Shown here piece by piece: positions 45,113 through 56,869 of a stretch of DNA of 64,000 bases; position 1 is the stretch's first letter, and every line of letters begins with the position of its first letter. Where the stretch lies: the NCBI GenBank assembly GCA_022749755.1, contig CM040444.1:441026-505025 (forward strand), written 5' to 3'. The DNA is from Azadirachta indica. Its lineage: Eukaryota > Streptophyta > Magnoliopsida > Sapindales > Meliaceae. The notes below the pieces were generated by a model. That model did no database searches. It had not been told where the DNA came from and saw nothing but the letters and a program-made list of their open reading frames with translations. Made by a program: the position numbers and the translations under genes.

Positions 45113-48100
45113 TCACTATGGGATCCTAACAGAAAAAATAATGTTCCAAAAATAATAAGAAATTTAATCATGCCAACATTCAATCCACAAACAACCAACA
45201 AATTGTTAAATATATCCAAAGCAGTACATGTCATGCAAATCGTACATAATCTAAATTTACAAAACCCATTGACAATTTGATTGTGCAAGATGTGCATGAT
45301 TTATACTGCTTAAGATATAATTAACAATTTATTGGTATTTTGTGGACTAAATGTTGGAGTGATTATTCTTTTTTTTATTGATTTTGGAACATTGATTTTT
45401 TCTTTTAGGATTCCATAATTGTTGTAGTAGGATAATTCTCTTTTATTTTAGCTTGTAAAAGGTATGTATTTATTAACCCTATCACTAGGAAACAATTTGT
45501 ATGCCAGTAGTCCCTCGTTTTGCTACCTTAGCGAATAATAAAATATGATAGAAACCATTTATATTCATTTTTCTCAAGAACCTAGAAAGTTGTTCCATAC
45601 ATGTCTTTTTTCTATTAAAAGAAAAATGTGTGAAAGGAACCATTTCCCAGGTTCTTAAAAAAATAACTGCAAATAAATAAGTGTTTATTTTCGAGGTTAT
45701 TAAAAAAATAACTGCAAATAAATAGGGGTTCATCATTTATCGTGGTCCACGAACTCAACAAAACAAGGGACTCCAGGCGAACAAACTGATTCCAAGTGAA
45801 ATGCAATAAATGTATACTTTTTGCAAGCTAAAATTGAAGAAAATTATCTCTGGACAACATCCGTAGAATCCTAAAAAGAAAAAATCAATGTCCCAAAATC
45901 AATAAAAAAGTTTAATCATGTCAATATTTAGTCCCCGAATAACCAATAAATTGATTAATAGATTGCATTATTTGTACTACTTGCAATATCTTTAATATTT
46001 TGTTAGACATTTGTGGGCTAAGTGTTAGCATGATTAAACAATTTTATTTATTTTGGAACAATAATTTTTTCTTTTTTACGATCGCATGGTTCTTGTGTTT
46101 AGATAATTCCCTTTGATTTTAATTTCAAAAAGGTGTGCGTTTACTGAGTCTATCACTCGAAATGAATTTATTTGCCAATGGTCCCTTGTTTTGCTTACTT
46201 AGTGAACCGCGAAAAATGATGGAAATTTTTTTATATGCAGTTATCTCTTTTTAAGAACCACTTACCAGGTTCTTAAAAATAATTGCATCTAAAAAGGTTT
46301 CCTTCACTTTTCATGACCTACCAACTGAGCAAAACAAGAGGTCACTGGCAAACAAGTTAATTCCAAGTGATAAGTTCAATAAACGTATATCTTTTACAAG
46401 GTAAAAGTGAAGAGAATTATCCCATCACAACAACCGTGGGATCTTAATAGAAAAAATCAACGGTCCAAAATTAATAAAAAATTTTAATCATGCAAACATT
46501 CAATCCATAAACAACCAACAGATTGATAAATATATCTAAAGAAGTACAAGTTATGCAAATCGTGCATAATCTAAAGTTACAAAACCCATCGATAATTTGA
46601 TTGTGCATGATTTGCATGATTTGTACTACTTAGGAAGCATTTAACGATTTGTTTGTATTTTGTGGATTAAACATTTGGACGATTAACCTTTTTTTTATTG
46701 ATTTTGGAACATTTATTTTTTATTTTATGATCTCATGGTTGTATTAGGATAATTCTCCTTTATTTTAACTTGCAAAATATATGCATTTATTGAACCTATG
46801 ACTAGAAAATAATTTATATACCATTGGTCCCTTGTTTTGCTAGGTTAATAGACCACAAAAAAAAGATAGAAACGATTTTATATGCATTTTTTTAAGAACC
46901 TAGAAAGTCGTTCTATGCATGTCTTTTCTTATTAAAAGAAAAATATGCAAGGAACTACTTTCCAGGTTCTTAAAAAATAATTGCGTGTAAAAGGTTTTCA
47001 TCACTTTTCGTGGTCCATTAATTGAGGAAAAGAAGGAAGCACCAGCAAACAAATTGTTTCCAACTGGTTCAATAAATGCATACATTTTACAAGTTAAAAT
47101 AGAAGAGAATTATCCAAACACAATGACCGTTAAACCCTAAAAGACAAAACAATATGCCTAAATCAATAAAAAAGTTTAACAATGCCAATACTTTGTCCAC
47201 AAATGTCGAATAAATCGTTAATGCACGATTTGCATGTTTTGTACTGCCTGTGATGTATTCAACAATTTGTTGTCATATCTGTTGTAATACGATAAATCTG
47301 TTTATTTTAGCTTGCAAAAGATATGCAATTATTGACCCTGTCACTAGCACAATTTGCATGCCAGTGGTCCCTCATTTGGCTGCGTTAGTGGACAATCAAA
47401 AAAGATAGAAACCATTTTATATACATTTTTTTTCAAGAACCTAGAAAGTCATTCCATACATGCCTTTTTTTATTAAAAGAAAATTGTGTAAGGAACCATT
47501 TCCCAGTTTCTTAAAAAAATAACTACAAATAATAGGCTTTCATAATTTTTTGTGGCCCACGAGCTTCACAAATCAAGGCACTCCAGGCAAACAAATTGAT
47601 TCCAAGTGACATGCAATAAATGCATACCTTTTTGCAAGCTGAAATTGAAGATAATTTTCTCTAGACAGCATCCGTGGAGTCCTTGAAAAAAAAATGTTCC
47701 AAAATCAATAAAAAAATTTAATCATACCAATATTCAGTCCACAAACAATCAACAAATTATTAAATACATTCTAAGTAGTACAATCATGGTAATCTTAATT
47801 TACCAAACCCATAGGTTGTTTAATTTTGCATGATGTGCATGATTTGTACTACTTGAAATGTATTTAGCGTTTTGTTCGCAATTTTTGTACTAAATGTTAG
47901 CATGATTAAATAATTTCGTTTATTTTAGAACATTGTTTCTTTCTTTTACGAACCCATGGTTCTTGTGTTTAGGTAATTTTCTCTAATTTTAACTTGAAAA
48001 AGGTGTGTGTTTACTGAATCTGTCACTTGAAATGAATTTATTTGCCAGTGCTCCCATGTTTTGCTTAGTTAGTGAACCACAAAAAAAAAAAAAATGGGAA

Positions 48101-50485
48101 CTTTTTGATATGCAATTATCCTTTTTTAAGAACCACTTACCAGGTTCTTAAATATAGTTGCATCCAAAAAAGTTTCCATCATTTTTCACAGCCCACCAAC
48201 TGAGCAAGACAAGAAACCGTCGGTAAACAAGTTAATTCCAAGTGACAAGTTCAATAAAAGCATACCTTATGCAAGCTAAAAGCGAAGAGAATTATCCCAG
48301 CATAACAATCATGGGATCCTAGCAGAAGAAATAAATGTTCCAAAATTAATAAAAGAAGTTTAATCATGCCAACATTGAATCCATAAATAACCAACAGATT
48401 GATAAATATATCCAAAGTAATACAAGTCATGGAAATCGTGTATAATCTAAACTTGCAAAACCTATCGATAATTTGATTGTGCACGATTTGCATGATTGTA
48501 CCGCTAGAATTTGTTTAACAGTTTGTTGGTATTTTGTGGACTAAACATTGGGGCAATTAATCTTTTTTTATTGATTTTGGAACATCGATTTTTTTTTCAG
48601 TATCTCATAGCTGTACTAGGATAATTCTCCTTTATTTTAGCTTGCAAAATGTATGCATTTATTGACCCTATAAGTAGAAAATAATTTATGTACCAGTGGT
48701 ACCTCATTTTGCTAGATTAATGGACCGCAGAAAATGATGGAAACCATTTTAAATGTATTTTTTTAAGAACCTAGAAAGTCGTTCTATGCATATCCTTTTT
48801 TTATTAAAAGAAAAATATGCAAGGAATTACTTTCGAGGTTCTTAAAAAAAATAATTTTATACAAAAGGTTTCCATTACTTTTGGTGGTCCATCAATTGAG
48901 GAAAATAAGGGAGCACCAGCAAACAAATTGTTTCCAACTGACACGTTCAATAAATGCATACATTTTGCAAGTTAAAATAAAAGAGAATTATCCAACACAA
49001 CACCCATTAAACCCTGAGAGACAAAACAATGTTCTTAAATCAATAAAAAAAATTCAATTATGCCAATACTTTGTCCACAAATGACGAACAAATTGTTAAT
49101 GCACGATTTACATAATTTGTACTTCTTGTGATGTATTCAACAATTTGGTGTCATGGCTGTTGTACTAGGATAATTCTGTTCATTTTAGCTTGCAAAATAT
49201 ATGCAATTATTGATCTTGTCACTAGCACAATTTGCATGCCAGTGGTCCATCATTTTACTGTATTAGTGGACAATAAAAAAATCATAGAAACCATTTTATA
49301 TACATTTTTTATTAAAAGAAAATGTGTGCAAGGAACCATTTCCCAATTTTTTAAAAAAATAACTGCAAATAAATAGGTTTTCATCATTTTTCACGGTCCA
49401 CGAGCTTAACAAAACCATGGACTCCAGGCACACAAATTGATTCCAAGTGAGATGCAATAAATGCAAACTTTCTGTAAGCTGAAATTGAAGAGAATTGGCT
49501 CTGGACAACATCCCTAGAATCCTTTAAAAAAAAAAAAAAATCAATGTTCCAAAATCAATAAAAAAATTTAATCATGCCAATATTCAGTCCATAAACAACC
49601 AATAAATTGTTAAATACATTCCAAATAATACAATCATGCAGATTATTGTAATCTTAATTTACCAAACTCACAGACTAATTGATATTGCATGATTTGCACG
49701 ATTTTTATTACTTGTAAGGTATTTAACATTTTGTTCGCAATTTGTGGACTAAATGTTGGCTTGATTAAACAATTTTATTTATTTTAGAACATTGATTTTT
49801 TTCTTTTACGATCTTATGGTTCTTGTGCTGAAATAATTTTCTTTGATTTTAGCTTGAAAAAGGCGTGTGTTTACTGAATTTGTCACTTGAAATGAATTTA
49901 TTTACCAACGGTCCCTTGTTTTGCTCACTTAGTGAACTACCAAAAACGAAGGAAACTTTTTTATATGCAATCATCCTTTTTTAAGAACCACTTACCAGGT
50001 TCTTAAAAATAGCGGCATCTAAAAATGCTTCCATCATTTTTCACAGCATACCAAAAACGTTCATTTCAAGTAATAAGTTCAATAAACACATAGCTTTTGC
50101 AAGCTAAAAGCGAAGAGAATTATCTCAACACGACACCCGTAGATTCTAATTGTGCATAATCTAAATTTATGATACGCATTGACAATTTGATTGTCTACGA
50201 TTTGCATGATCGGGATGTATTTAACAATTTTTTAGTATGTTGTGAACTTAATATTAGAGTGGTTAATCCTTTTTATTAATTTTGGAACATTGATTTGTTT
50301 TTCCTTTAGGATCTCTTGTTGTACTGAGGATAATTATCTTTTATTTTAGATTGGAAAAGGTATGCAATTATTGACCTTTTCATTAGGAAACAATTTGTAT
50401 ATTAGTGGTCCCTCATTTTGCTAGGTTAGTGGACCATAAAAAATAATGGAAACCATTTTATATTCATTGTTTTAAGAACTTGTGT
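45113..50485. repeat. Foldback array with a three-unit, 1.86 kb higher-order period
   Basis: About eight palindromic units of 500-680 bp, head to tail, of the family seen at 6421-7850. Centres lie near 45625, 46260, 46935, 47470, 48130, 48800, 49310 and 49990. Three unit types recur in order. Type A has ccacgagctt...ggactccaggc and gcatccgtagaatcc. Type B has a short centre, aagaaccacttaccaggttctt. Type C has a long centre with attaaaagaaaaatatgcaaggaa. Equivalent centres are 1845-1870 bp apart. The array ends with a truncated forward arm at about 50485, joined to the CXE promoter region. Open frames within it (for example near 45485-45736 and 48251-48493) are shadows of the arms. Confidence 0.85.
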
Positions 50486-50489
50486 ACCA

Positions 50490-50936
50490 CTACAAGTGTT
50501 GATTAAGTCTATAAAACATAAATTAGACAACAATAATGAAGTCGAATTTTGATTAGTTAAAAATTAAAATGCAATCATCTTTATCTTGTTATGGCTCAAC
50601 CTTAAGACATAAAAAAAAATGATTAAGTTTTTGAATGGCATCTTATAAGGCATTTATCCCTTATTCTGCTGGGACTTCTCCAAATGTTTAATTGTTTCAA
50701 CGCCATAAAATTTGTAACTCTTTTTTCATGAGCAAAGACAACAAGGGACCACTTGTTTTTTAACTTTTCTTTCTTTTTTTTTTTTTCAAATGTCGCTGCA
50801 TGAATATTGTCCATCTTTGGATAAGAGCTTGGACTTTGGAGTGTGTGTATATCTATATCTATATATATATATAGTACCTTTAAAAACAAAATCAGTTTAT
50901 GCTTCTTAAACAATACTATTTATCAGTTGATCCACT
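50490..50936 (+). promoter_or_regulatory. Upstream region of CXE at 50937, with TATA box
   Basis: It matches 63086-63561 before the next CXE gene: gtgtaccactacaagtgttgattaag, aacaataatgaagtc, cttgttatggctcaa, then the block gagcttggactttggagtgt. A TATATATATATAG stretch at 50861-50873 lies about 65-75 bp before the ATG. The far-upstream part of the duplicon is missing and a foldback arm is joined at about 50485. Confidence 0.7.
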
Positions 50937-51938
50937 ATGTCAGAAGAATCAGCCCCAACCCATTCAACAATTAATCCTTACGAATTCCTTCAGATTGTTC
51001 CCAACGCTAATGGAACGCTTACTCGCGACTACAACAATTATCCAAGCACTATTGCCACGCCAGATCCAGGTAACCACACGTTACCTGTTCTCTCCAAAGA
51101 TGTTCCTGTCAACCATTTAAACAATACTTGGGTCCGTATATTCCTTCCCCGTCAAGCACTTGACTCTTCCTTTACCCCCAAGCTTCCACTTATAATTTAT
51201 TTCCATGGTGGAGGATTCATTATCTTAAGCGCAGCCACAAAACTATCTCATGACCATTGCTCAAATATTGCAGCCGACCTTCCTGCAGTGATTGTATCAC
51301 TTGACTACAGGCTTGCCCCTGAACATCGTCTGCCTGCTGCTTACGACGATGCTATGGAAGTTTTGCATTGGATCAAGAGAGCACAAGATGAATGGTTACA
51401 AAAATATGCGGACTTTTCTTCTTGTTTCCTATTAGGTGACAGCGCAGGTGGCAGCATAGCTTACCATATAGGACTGCGTGTAGCTGCAGATGTTGATAAT
51501 ATGTTACCATTAAAGATTAGAGGGCTCATGTTGAATTCACCATTCTTTGGTGGGGTCAAGAGGACTGAATCAGAGTTAAGGTCAGTAAATAATCCATTTT
51601 CTCCCTTGTGCGCTATTGATTTGATGTGGGAATTATCATTACCGATTGGGGCTGATCGTGACCATGAATATTGCAATCCAATAATGGGAGGTGGATCAAA
51701 GCTCATAGACCAATTCAAGCTGTTAGGATGGAAAGTATTATTGATGGGGGGAAATGAGGATCCGTTATTTGACCGTCAAATTGAGTTTTTGAAAATGATT
51801 GAACGAAAGGGTGTTGAAGTGGTGCGTTGCTTTAGTAAAGAAAGCCACGGTTCTGCTAGAGATCCTGCTGAGTTATTGAAAGATCTTCTACCTTTCATAA
51901 AAAGTTTCGTTTTGTCTTTGACAATGGGTGCAAAATGA
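50937..51938 (+). CDS. Class I carboxylesterase (CXE), alpha/beta hydrolase
   Basis: An intact single-exon 333-residue paralogue of the gene at 3301-4302 with the same length and landmarks. It has YFHGGGF (His90 and Gly91-93, oxyanion hole), GDSAG with nucleophile Ser169 (GESAG in the other gene), Asp275 in GGNEDPLFD and His304 in KESHGSARD. No signal peptide or membrane segment is visible; it is expected to be a soluble esterase of unknown substrate. Differences from the minus-strand gene cluster near the active-site lid and C-terminal region (for example CFSKESHGSARD against WLGKLGHGSGGD), so substrate use may differ. It is on the opposite strand from the gene at 3.3 kb and the same strand as the gene at 63.6 kb. 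It has its own TATA-containing promoter shared with that gene, and all catalytic residues are present. Confidence 0.95.
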   Translation: MSEESAPTHSTINPYEFLQIVPNANGTLTRDYNNYPSTIATPDPGNHTLPVLSKDVPVNHLNNTWVRIFLPRQALDSSFTPKLPLIIYFHGGGFIILSAATKLSHDHCSNIAADLPAVIVSLDYRLAPEHRLPAAYDDAMEVLHWIKRAQDEWLQKYADFSSCFLLGDSAGGSIAYHIGLRVAADVDNMLPLKIRGLMLNSPFFGGVKRTESELRSVNNPFSPLCAIDLMWELSLPIGADRDHEYCNPIMGGGSKLIDQFKLLGWKVLLMGGNEDPLFDRQIEFLKMIERKGVEVVRCFSKESHGSARDPAELLKDLLPFIKSFVLSLTMGAK

Positions 51939-52265
51939 GTGGCAATCCATGTGTGCAAGTGCAAAGGTGTTTTATGGTAGATTATTCTTCAGTCTTTGCA
52001 TTTGATTATATGAATAATACATGATTACTTGGGCATTTTGTATGATGAATTCTAATGATACTTCATTCATATTTTATATGAATAATATATTTTTTATTAT
52101 TCGAATGGATCATAGCAATTGACACAACACAACACGGACTGTGTAACTTAAAATTGGCGAGCACTTTTGTTAATGTGAAAGAAAGCCTATAGGAGGGCTA
52201 CTTTTATAGTGGTCAATTTTATATCATTTAGCTACCATCTTTATTTGTAAAATAAGTATCCAAAC
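51939..52265 (+). other. CXE 3' flank shared with the minus-strand gene
   Basis: Similar to the reverse complement of 3300-2995. Shared words are gcaatccatgtgtgcaag, tttgattatatgaataatacatgat, gggctactttt, gtggtcaattttatatcat and aaaataagtatc. It therefore marks the downstream edge of the duplicated CXE unit. Poly-A signal-like AATAAT motifs occur near 52014. Confidence 0.65.
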
Positions 52266-52267
52266 TG

Positions 52268-52885
52268 ATTAATGCATGATTTGTACTGCTTGAGATGTAT
52301 TTAACAATTTGTTGGTTGTTTTTGGACTAAATGTTGGCATGTTTAAACTTATTTATTCATTTTGAAAATGTTTTTTAGGGTCCCACAGTTGTTGCCTGCG
52401 ATAATTCTTTTTGAGTTTAGCTTGCAAAAGGCATGGATTTTTTGATCATCTCACTTGGAAACAATTATTCGCCAGGACTAGAAAAAATGGTGGAAACTTT
52501 TTTTATATGCAATTATTATTTTAGAACCTAGAAAATGGTTCCTTTCACGTTTTTCCCTTTAAATAAAAGAGGGATGCGTGGAACTATTTTTCATGTTCTT
52601 AAAAGAAAATAATTGTATATAAAAAAGTTTTCATCATTTTCTGTGGTCCACTATCCTAGGAAAACAAGGGACCACTGGCTTACAAATTATTTTGAAGTAA
52701 CAGGTAAAATAAATGAATGCTTTTGCAAGTTAAAATTAAAAAGAATTATCCTGGTACATAGCCATGGGACCCTGAAAGACAAAATCAATGTTCCAAAATC
52801 AATAGAAAAATTTAGTCATGCCAACATTTAGCCCACAAACAACCAACAAATTGTTAAATATATCTTAAGCAGTATAAATCATGTA
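52268..52885. repeat. Single foldback unit
   Basis: Forward arm from tgcatgatttgtactgcttgagatgtatttaacaatttgttgg, centre near 52565, reverse arm ending accaacaaattgttaaatat. Same family as the arrays. An open frame at 52613-52831 lies wholly in the reverse arm. Confidence 0.8.
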
Positions 52886-52892
52886 TATTTAA

Positions 52893-54137
52893 GGGAGAAT
52901 GCATGATACCCTGTTTTTAAATTTAGTACCCCATTTTTCTCCTAAACTTTTTGTAATGCCCCATTACCACCTTAAGTTTCGATTTTTCTTTTTAGTAATT
53001 TAAACAATTTTAATTTTGTCATTTAATAATTTAAATATGAACCAGTAATTTGAACTCAACTATGTTTGAACTGATTTTTTTAAAATTGCAAAATAAATTT
53101 TACTTTTTATGGATTTGAACCTAGAGGAAAGGAGCCACTGCCTTCACCACGGCACCAAACCCACTTTGATAGTAATTGGTCTAATCTTTAATGAATAACT
53201 TTTTTAAAAATAAATGTAATAAATTCTATTGGTAATAAACTTATTTTTTGAATAATAAAAAATTTATAATTTAAAAGTAGTTTTATAATCATTAAAATTT
53301 CAAAAAATTTCAAATTTAAAATTATTATTATCATTAAATTATAAATTTTTAAAGCTGATAAAAATTTAAAAATAATTTTATTTTTACAATAAATTAGATT
53401 TGTTTTCTTCAACAATGATTTAAAAATAACATGAATTTCCAAAGTTATTATCACTATTAATGATTTCAGAAATAATTTTATAAAATAATTTAAAATTATT
53501 TTATTGTCATGAATAATAATTTGAAAATCATTTTATTTCTACAATAAATTATATTTATTTTTTAACTACTATTTAGAAAATATTATAGATTTTAAAGATT
53601 ATTATCATTAGTAATGATTTCAGAATAATCTAAAATTATTTTATTATCATTAATAATAATTTTAAAATAATTCTAGTTTTATAATAAATTAGATTTACTT
53701 TCTTTATCAATTATTTAAACATATTATAAATTTTTAAATTGTTATCATTAGTAATAATTTTATAAATTTTATTGACTATAAAACTATTTTTAAATTATAA
53801 AATTTTTATTTTAATAATTTTTATTATATTTACATTTTAGGAAACGGTTATTAAAGATTTTAGATAAAATAATATAGGAAGGTATGTTATGAAATGAAAA
53901 TGATTGTTAGTGTGTTTTATGGTGTTGCGCGGTTTGAATCCCTCACAAATAAATTTTATTTTGTAATTTAAAAAAAAAAAACAGTTTAAACCACTGGTCA
54001 TGCAGCCTATGTTTAAATTATGGAAAATAAAATTGACAAAATTAAAGGTTAGATGGTTGATGAGAAATTAAAAAAAATTTTGAGAGATCGATAGATAAAT
54101 TAGACCTAAAAGTAGGAGGATATCAAGCATTCTCCCC
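52893..54137. mobile_element. Inverted-repeat element, 1.2 kb, with tRNA-like boxes
   Basis: The left end is GGGAGAATGCATGATACCCT and the right end, on the other strand, GGGGAGAATGCTTGATATCCT. Further in, both arms contain a copy of a B-box-like motif. The left is GGATTTGAACC at 53111-53121 (minus GGTTCAAATCC); the right is GGTTTGAATCC at 53931-53941. Each is followed outside or inside by similar T-rich sequence (aaattttattttgtaattt). The interior is very AT-rich, with several inverted copies of aataataattttaaaat. No clear target duplication and no coding frame. Probably a non-autonomous Mutator-type element. Confidence 0.65.
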
Positions 54138-54179
54138 GCAATCAATTAGTCAATAATTTTCTTAAATTTATATTATGCG

Positions 54180-54505
54180 CGATTTGCATAATTTATACTG
54201 GTTGGACTGTATTTAACAATTTTTTAGTTATTTATGGATTGAAAGTTGGCATTATTATTCTTTATTGATTTTGGCGTCCAACAGTTGTTGTACCGGGATA
54301 ATTTTATTCCATTTTATCTTGCAAGAGGTATGCATTTGTTGAACGTGTCACTTAGAATCAATTTGTTTGCTAATGTTCCCTTGTTTTGCTCAATTGGTGG
54401 ATTGCAAAAAACGATAAAAGCCTTTTTATATGCAATTATTTTTTTTAATGAACGTGGAAGTGGCTACTTGCATGTTCTTTCTTTATAACCAAAAAAAAAA
54501 AAATC
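54180..54505. repeat. Foldback forward half-arm
   Basis: From tttatactggttggactgtatttaacaa to the centre near cttgcatgttctttc, with no reverse arm. This half-unit next to the 66 bp repeat is the same arrangement as 62225-62520 and, inverted, 5336-5582, so it belongs to the CXE duplicon. The open frame 54246-54488 is a shadow. Confidence 0.75.
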
Positions 54506-54995
54506 ATTATTTCCAAACTTGATTTTGTTTGTGTGGGGCAGGTGAGTCTTTGAGGATAGAATTTGCGGTTGGCCTATTTATGACAATTTACAGCAATACA
54601 ATTAACATTTAGTCATGCGATACGTGGTCCCTTGTCCTGGAATAACACAAAAAAATTAAAAGCGTATGTTTATGAACAATTTACTTAATGGTCGATTGTC
54701 CTTCTTTTGCTGCTTTGTTATTGGAAACTTGTCTTTATTTGGGTGTGCGGGCATGACTATTGGTGCTTTATCGTTGGATTATTTTTCACATTTTGTATTA
54801 AAAATTGTGTATTGACGTGTTTTGTGTACCCTTGGCAAATGTTAGTTTCATATTTGATGTGGTATTTAAATTTAAAAAGGGCTTTATATTATATGTTGTT
54901 GATGTGCATTTTATTAGAAATAAATTGACAAATATACCAATATTAGATTAGCATTCTTTATGTTATAGTGTTTAGTTAACATTTTATGGTTTGTA
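54506..54995 (+). repeat. CXE upstream duplicon without its gene
   Basis: Closely similar to 62525-63080 upstream of the CXE gene at 63562: cttgattttgtttgtgtggggca, gtttatgaacaatttactta, attggaaacttgtct, tttgtgtacccttggcaaatg, tagaaataaattgacaaat, ttatggtttgt. The similarity stops at about 54995, before the part that would hold the promoter and gene. The open frame at 54707-54928 is therefore non-coding spacer. Confidence 0.75.
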
Positions 54996-55650
54996 TAATA
55001 GATCTAATTAATGTTAACAAAATAATGTTAACCTACTTGCATGAAATCAAGTGGGAAAAAGCAAAAGTAATGGTGGTGTGACAAGAAGAATTTAAATTTC
55101 ACGAATTGGATGAATTGATGAATTGCTAGATTGGTGCGCAAACATTTTCTTAAATAAATTGCAAGGCTATTAATACATCTAAACAACCGAGCAACAAAAA
55201 GATAAGCTTAATTTATTGGTTATGAATATATCAATATATAAATATATGTTAACTTTCAGTTGTTTTAATTTTTATGGAAACTAGTTGTAGTTTTCTATGA
55301 ATTGCCATGTTTGCATTACTGTAATTTAATTACTGTATAGGACTGACATTTGTTTAGTTAAATGTACAAATAAATTGTGTTGCAATATATGTTCACAATT
55401 GTTGTTTTTAATAATTAAATGATTAAACGTTAATAACCATTATTTTAATAATTATTGATTTACAAATAATTATAGCATCAATCATGTTGATTTAAGCATT
55501 ATACTCAAATAAAATAGTGTAAATAGTTAAAACCATACACAATGAATCATCAAATTAATTCATATACCAACAAAATTACAAATAGATCAAATGAATAAAA
55601 AATAAACATAACCACAAATCCAGATAATGGACACAACTTATATGCTATTT
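54996..55650. other. AT-rich intergenic stretch
   Basis: I see no gene or repeat boundary here. It separates the duplicon remnant from the CACTA end. Confidence 0.6.
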
Positions 55651-55654
55651 AATA

Positions 55655-56260
55655 CTACGACTAGAAAAATGGGCAGTGCTAATGGCAGGTTAATATTCGT
55701 GATATGCTTTATTGACACTAGTTCTAAATAACATAGTAGATCTAGCCAGTAACTAGTGACATCAAATAGAGTATCACGATAAAATATCAATATTTATTAT
55801 ATCCAAGATATTAGTAGTTTATTGAGACTATTATATATGAAATCATTGATAATTTTATAGTATCAAATTTTAGTTGAATTTCTATGATGTTACCGATTAT
55901 TTGCTGGTACAAGATTAGTATCAATAAATATTTTTAAATTAAAAAATGAAATTAATTTTTATTTTCAATAATAATTTTTCCATTAATTTTTCTAATACCA
56001 AATTTATTAAAATTAACAGCAATATAGTAATACAAATGACCCATAGTGTAAATATTGTAAATTGATATTGAAAATTCAACTTACAATTGAAAACACAATT
56101 GAATACACAACAACTTACAAGTATTCATATACAATTCAATAACAAAGATAATTTGTATAAATATAAACTTGGATACGAAATACCAATATATACCAAATAT
56201 TAAGAACAAGTACAATAATAAGTTCAAATACAAACTACAAAACTTTAATCCACCTAGAGA
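55655..56260 (+). mobile_element. CACTA transposon end (tip near 55655)
   Basis: It starts cgactagaaaaatgggcag, a decayed CACTAGTAGAAAAATGGC tip, then ttattgacactagttc, ccagtaactagtgacatc and agagtatcacgataaaa. It corresponds step by step to the reverse complement of 45084-44480. The body lies to the right. A coding-like piece follows at 56336-56464. Confidence 0.7.
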
Positions 56261-56324
56261 TTATAGAGAGTTGCATTCTCACACCCTGATATTGAGATAT
56301 GATTTCTTTGACTCTTGAGATGTT

Positions 56325-56464
56325 TTTTTGGTGGGCCTTACTCCCTTTAACTCAGAATGGAGTGCGGAATCTCAATTTGGATCCAAAGGCTCAATGATCT
56401 CGAAATCCACCAAAAGTGATACTAAGTTTACGCATGCGAATAACCAATCAGAATTCAATACATA
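56325..56464 (+). other. Coding-like piece inside the CACTA element
   Basis: An open frame of about 45 codons reads VGLTPFNSEWSAESQFGSKG, SMISKSTKSDTKFTHANNQS and ends at TAG (56462-56464). It is less AT-rich than its surroundings and sits at the same depth inside this CACTA end as the SEC12-like exon in the other one. I do not recognise it. It may be a captured exon or chance. Confidence 0.25.
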
Positions 56465-56568
56465 GAATGGATAGATTTTCTCTGTAAACAAAAGTATTTC
56501 CAAAAAAATAATTTTTATAAACCAATGGAGTAATGATGATTTTATGCATAATTACAACATATATAAAT

Positions 56569-56616
56569 AAATATATATATATATATATATATAGGTGTGT
56601 GTGTGTGTGTGTGTGG
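56569..56616. repeat. Compound (AT)n(GT)n microsatellite
   Basis: A run of AT units then GT units, followed by a GC-rich patch (ggggcgcaccgcgcatgc). Confidence 0.9.
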
Positions 56617-56869
56617 GGCGCACCGCGCATGCAGGCAACCCAATGAAATTAAATTTAGTCATAATTTTTTTTTCAATAATCAAGGGTAATAATGCAACTA
56701 TCATTTGTTATAAATTAGTAACAGGTGTAATGTAAGGGGGGTTGTAATAACCATAATTTAGTATTATGATACTAAATGATACTTGTAGAAGCGCTATGTA
56801 ATGAAGTTAATTTAGCATGTACCTCTCAAAATGTGAGTGATGGAGAGCTGATCTTTTCTAGAACAACAC

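Noticed and set aside
45485..50120. Several 60-85 codon frames in the 45-50 kb region
   Set aside because: All fall within foldback arms; similar frames recur from the same arm words on both strands.
50899..51120. Alternative frame overlapping the CXE start, and the antisense frame 51461-51718
   Set aside because: Shadows of the CXE reading frame; the CXE frame has the full catalytic motif set.
53100..53170. A tRNA gene on the minus strand
   Set aside because: Only a B-box-like motif and a weak A-box resemblance; no acceptor stem or cloverleaf could be drawn.
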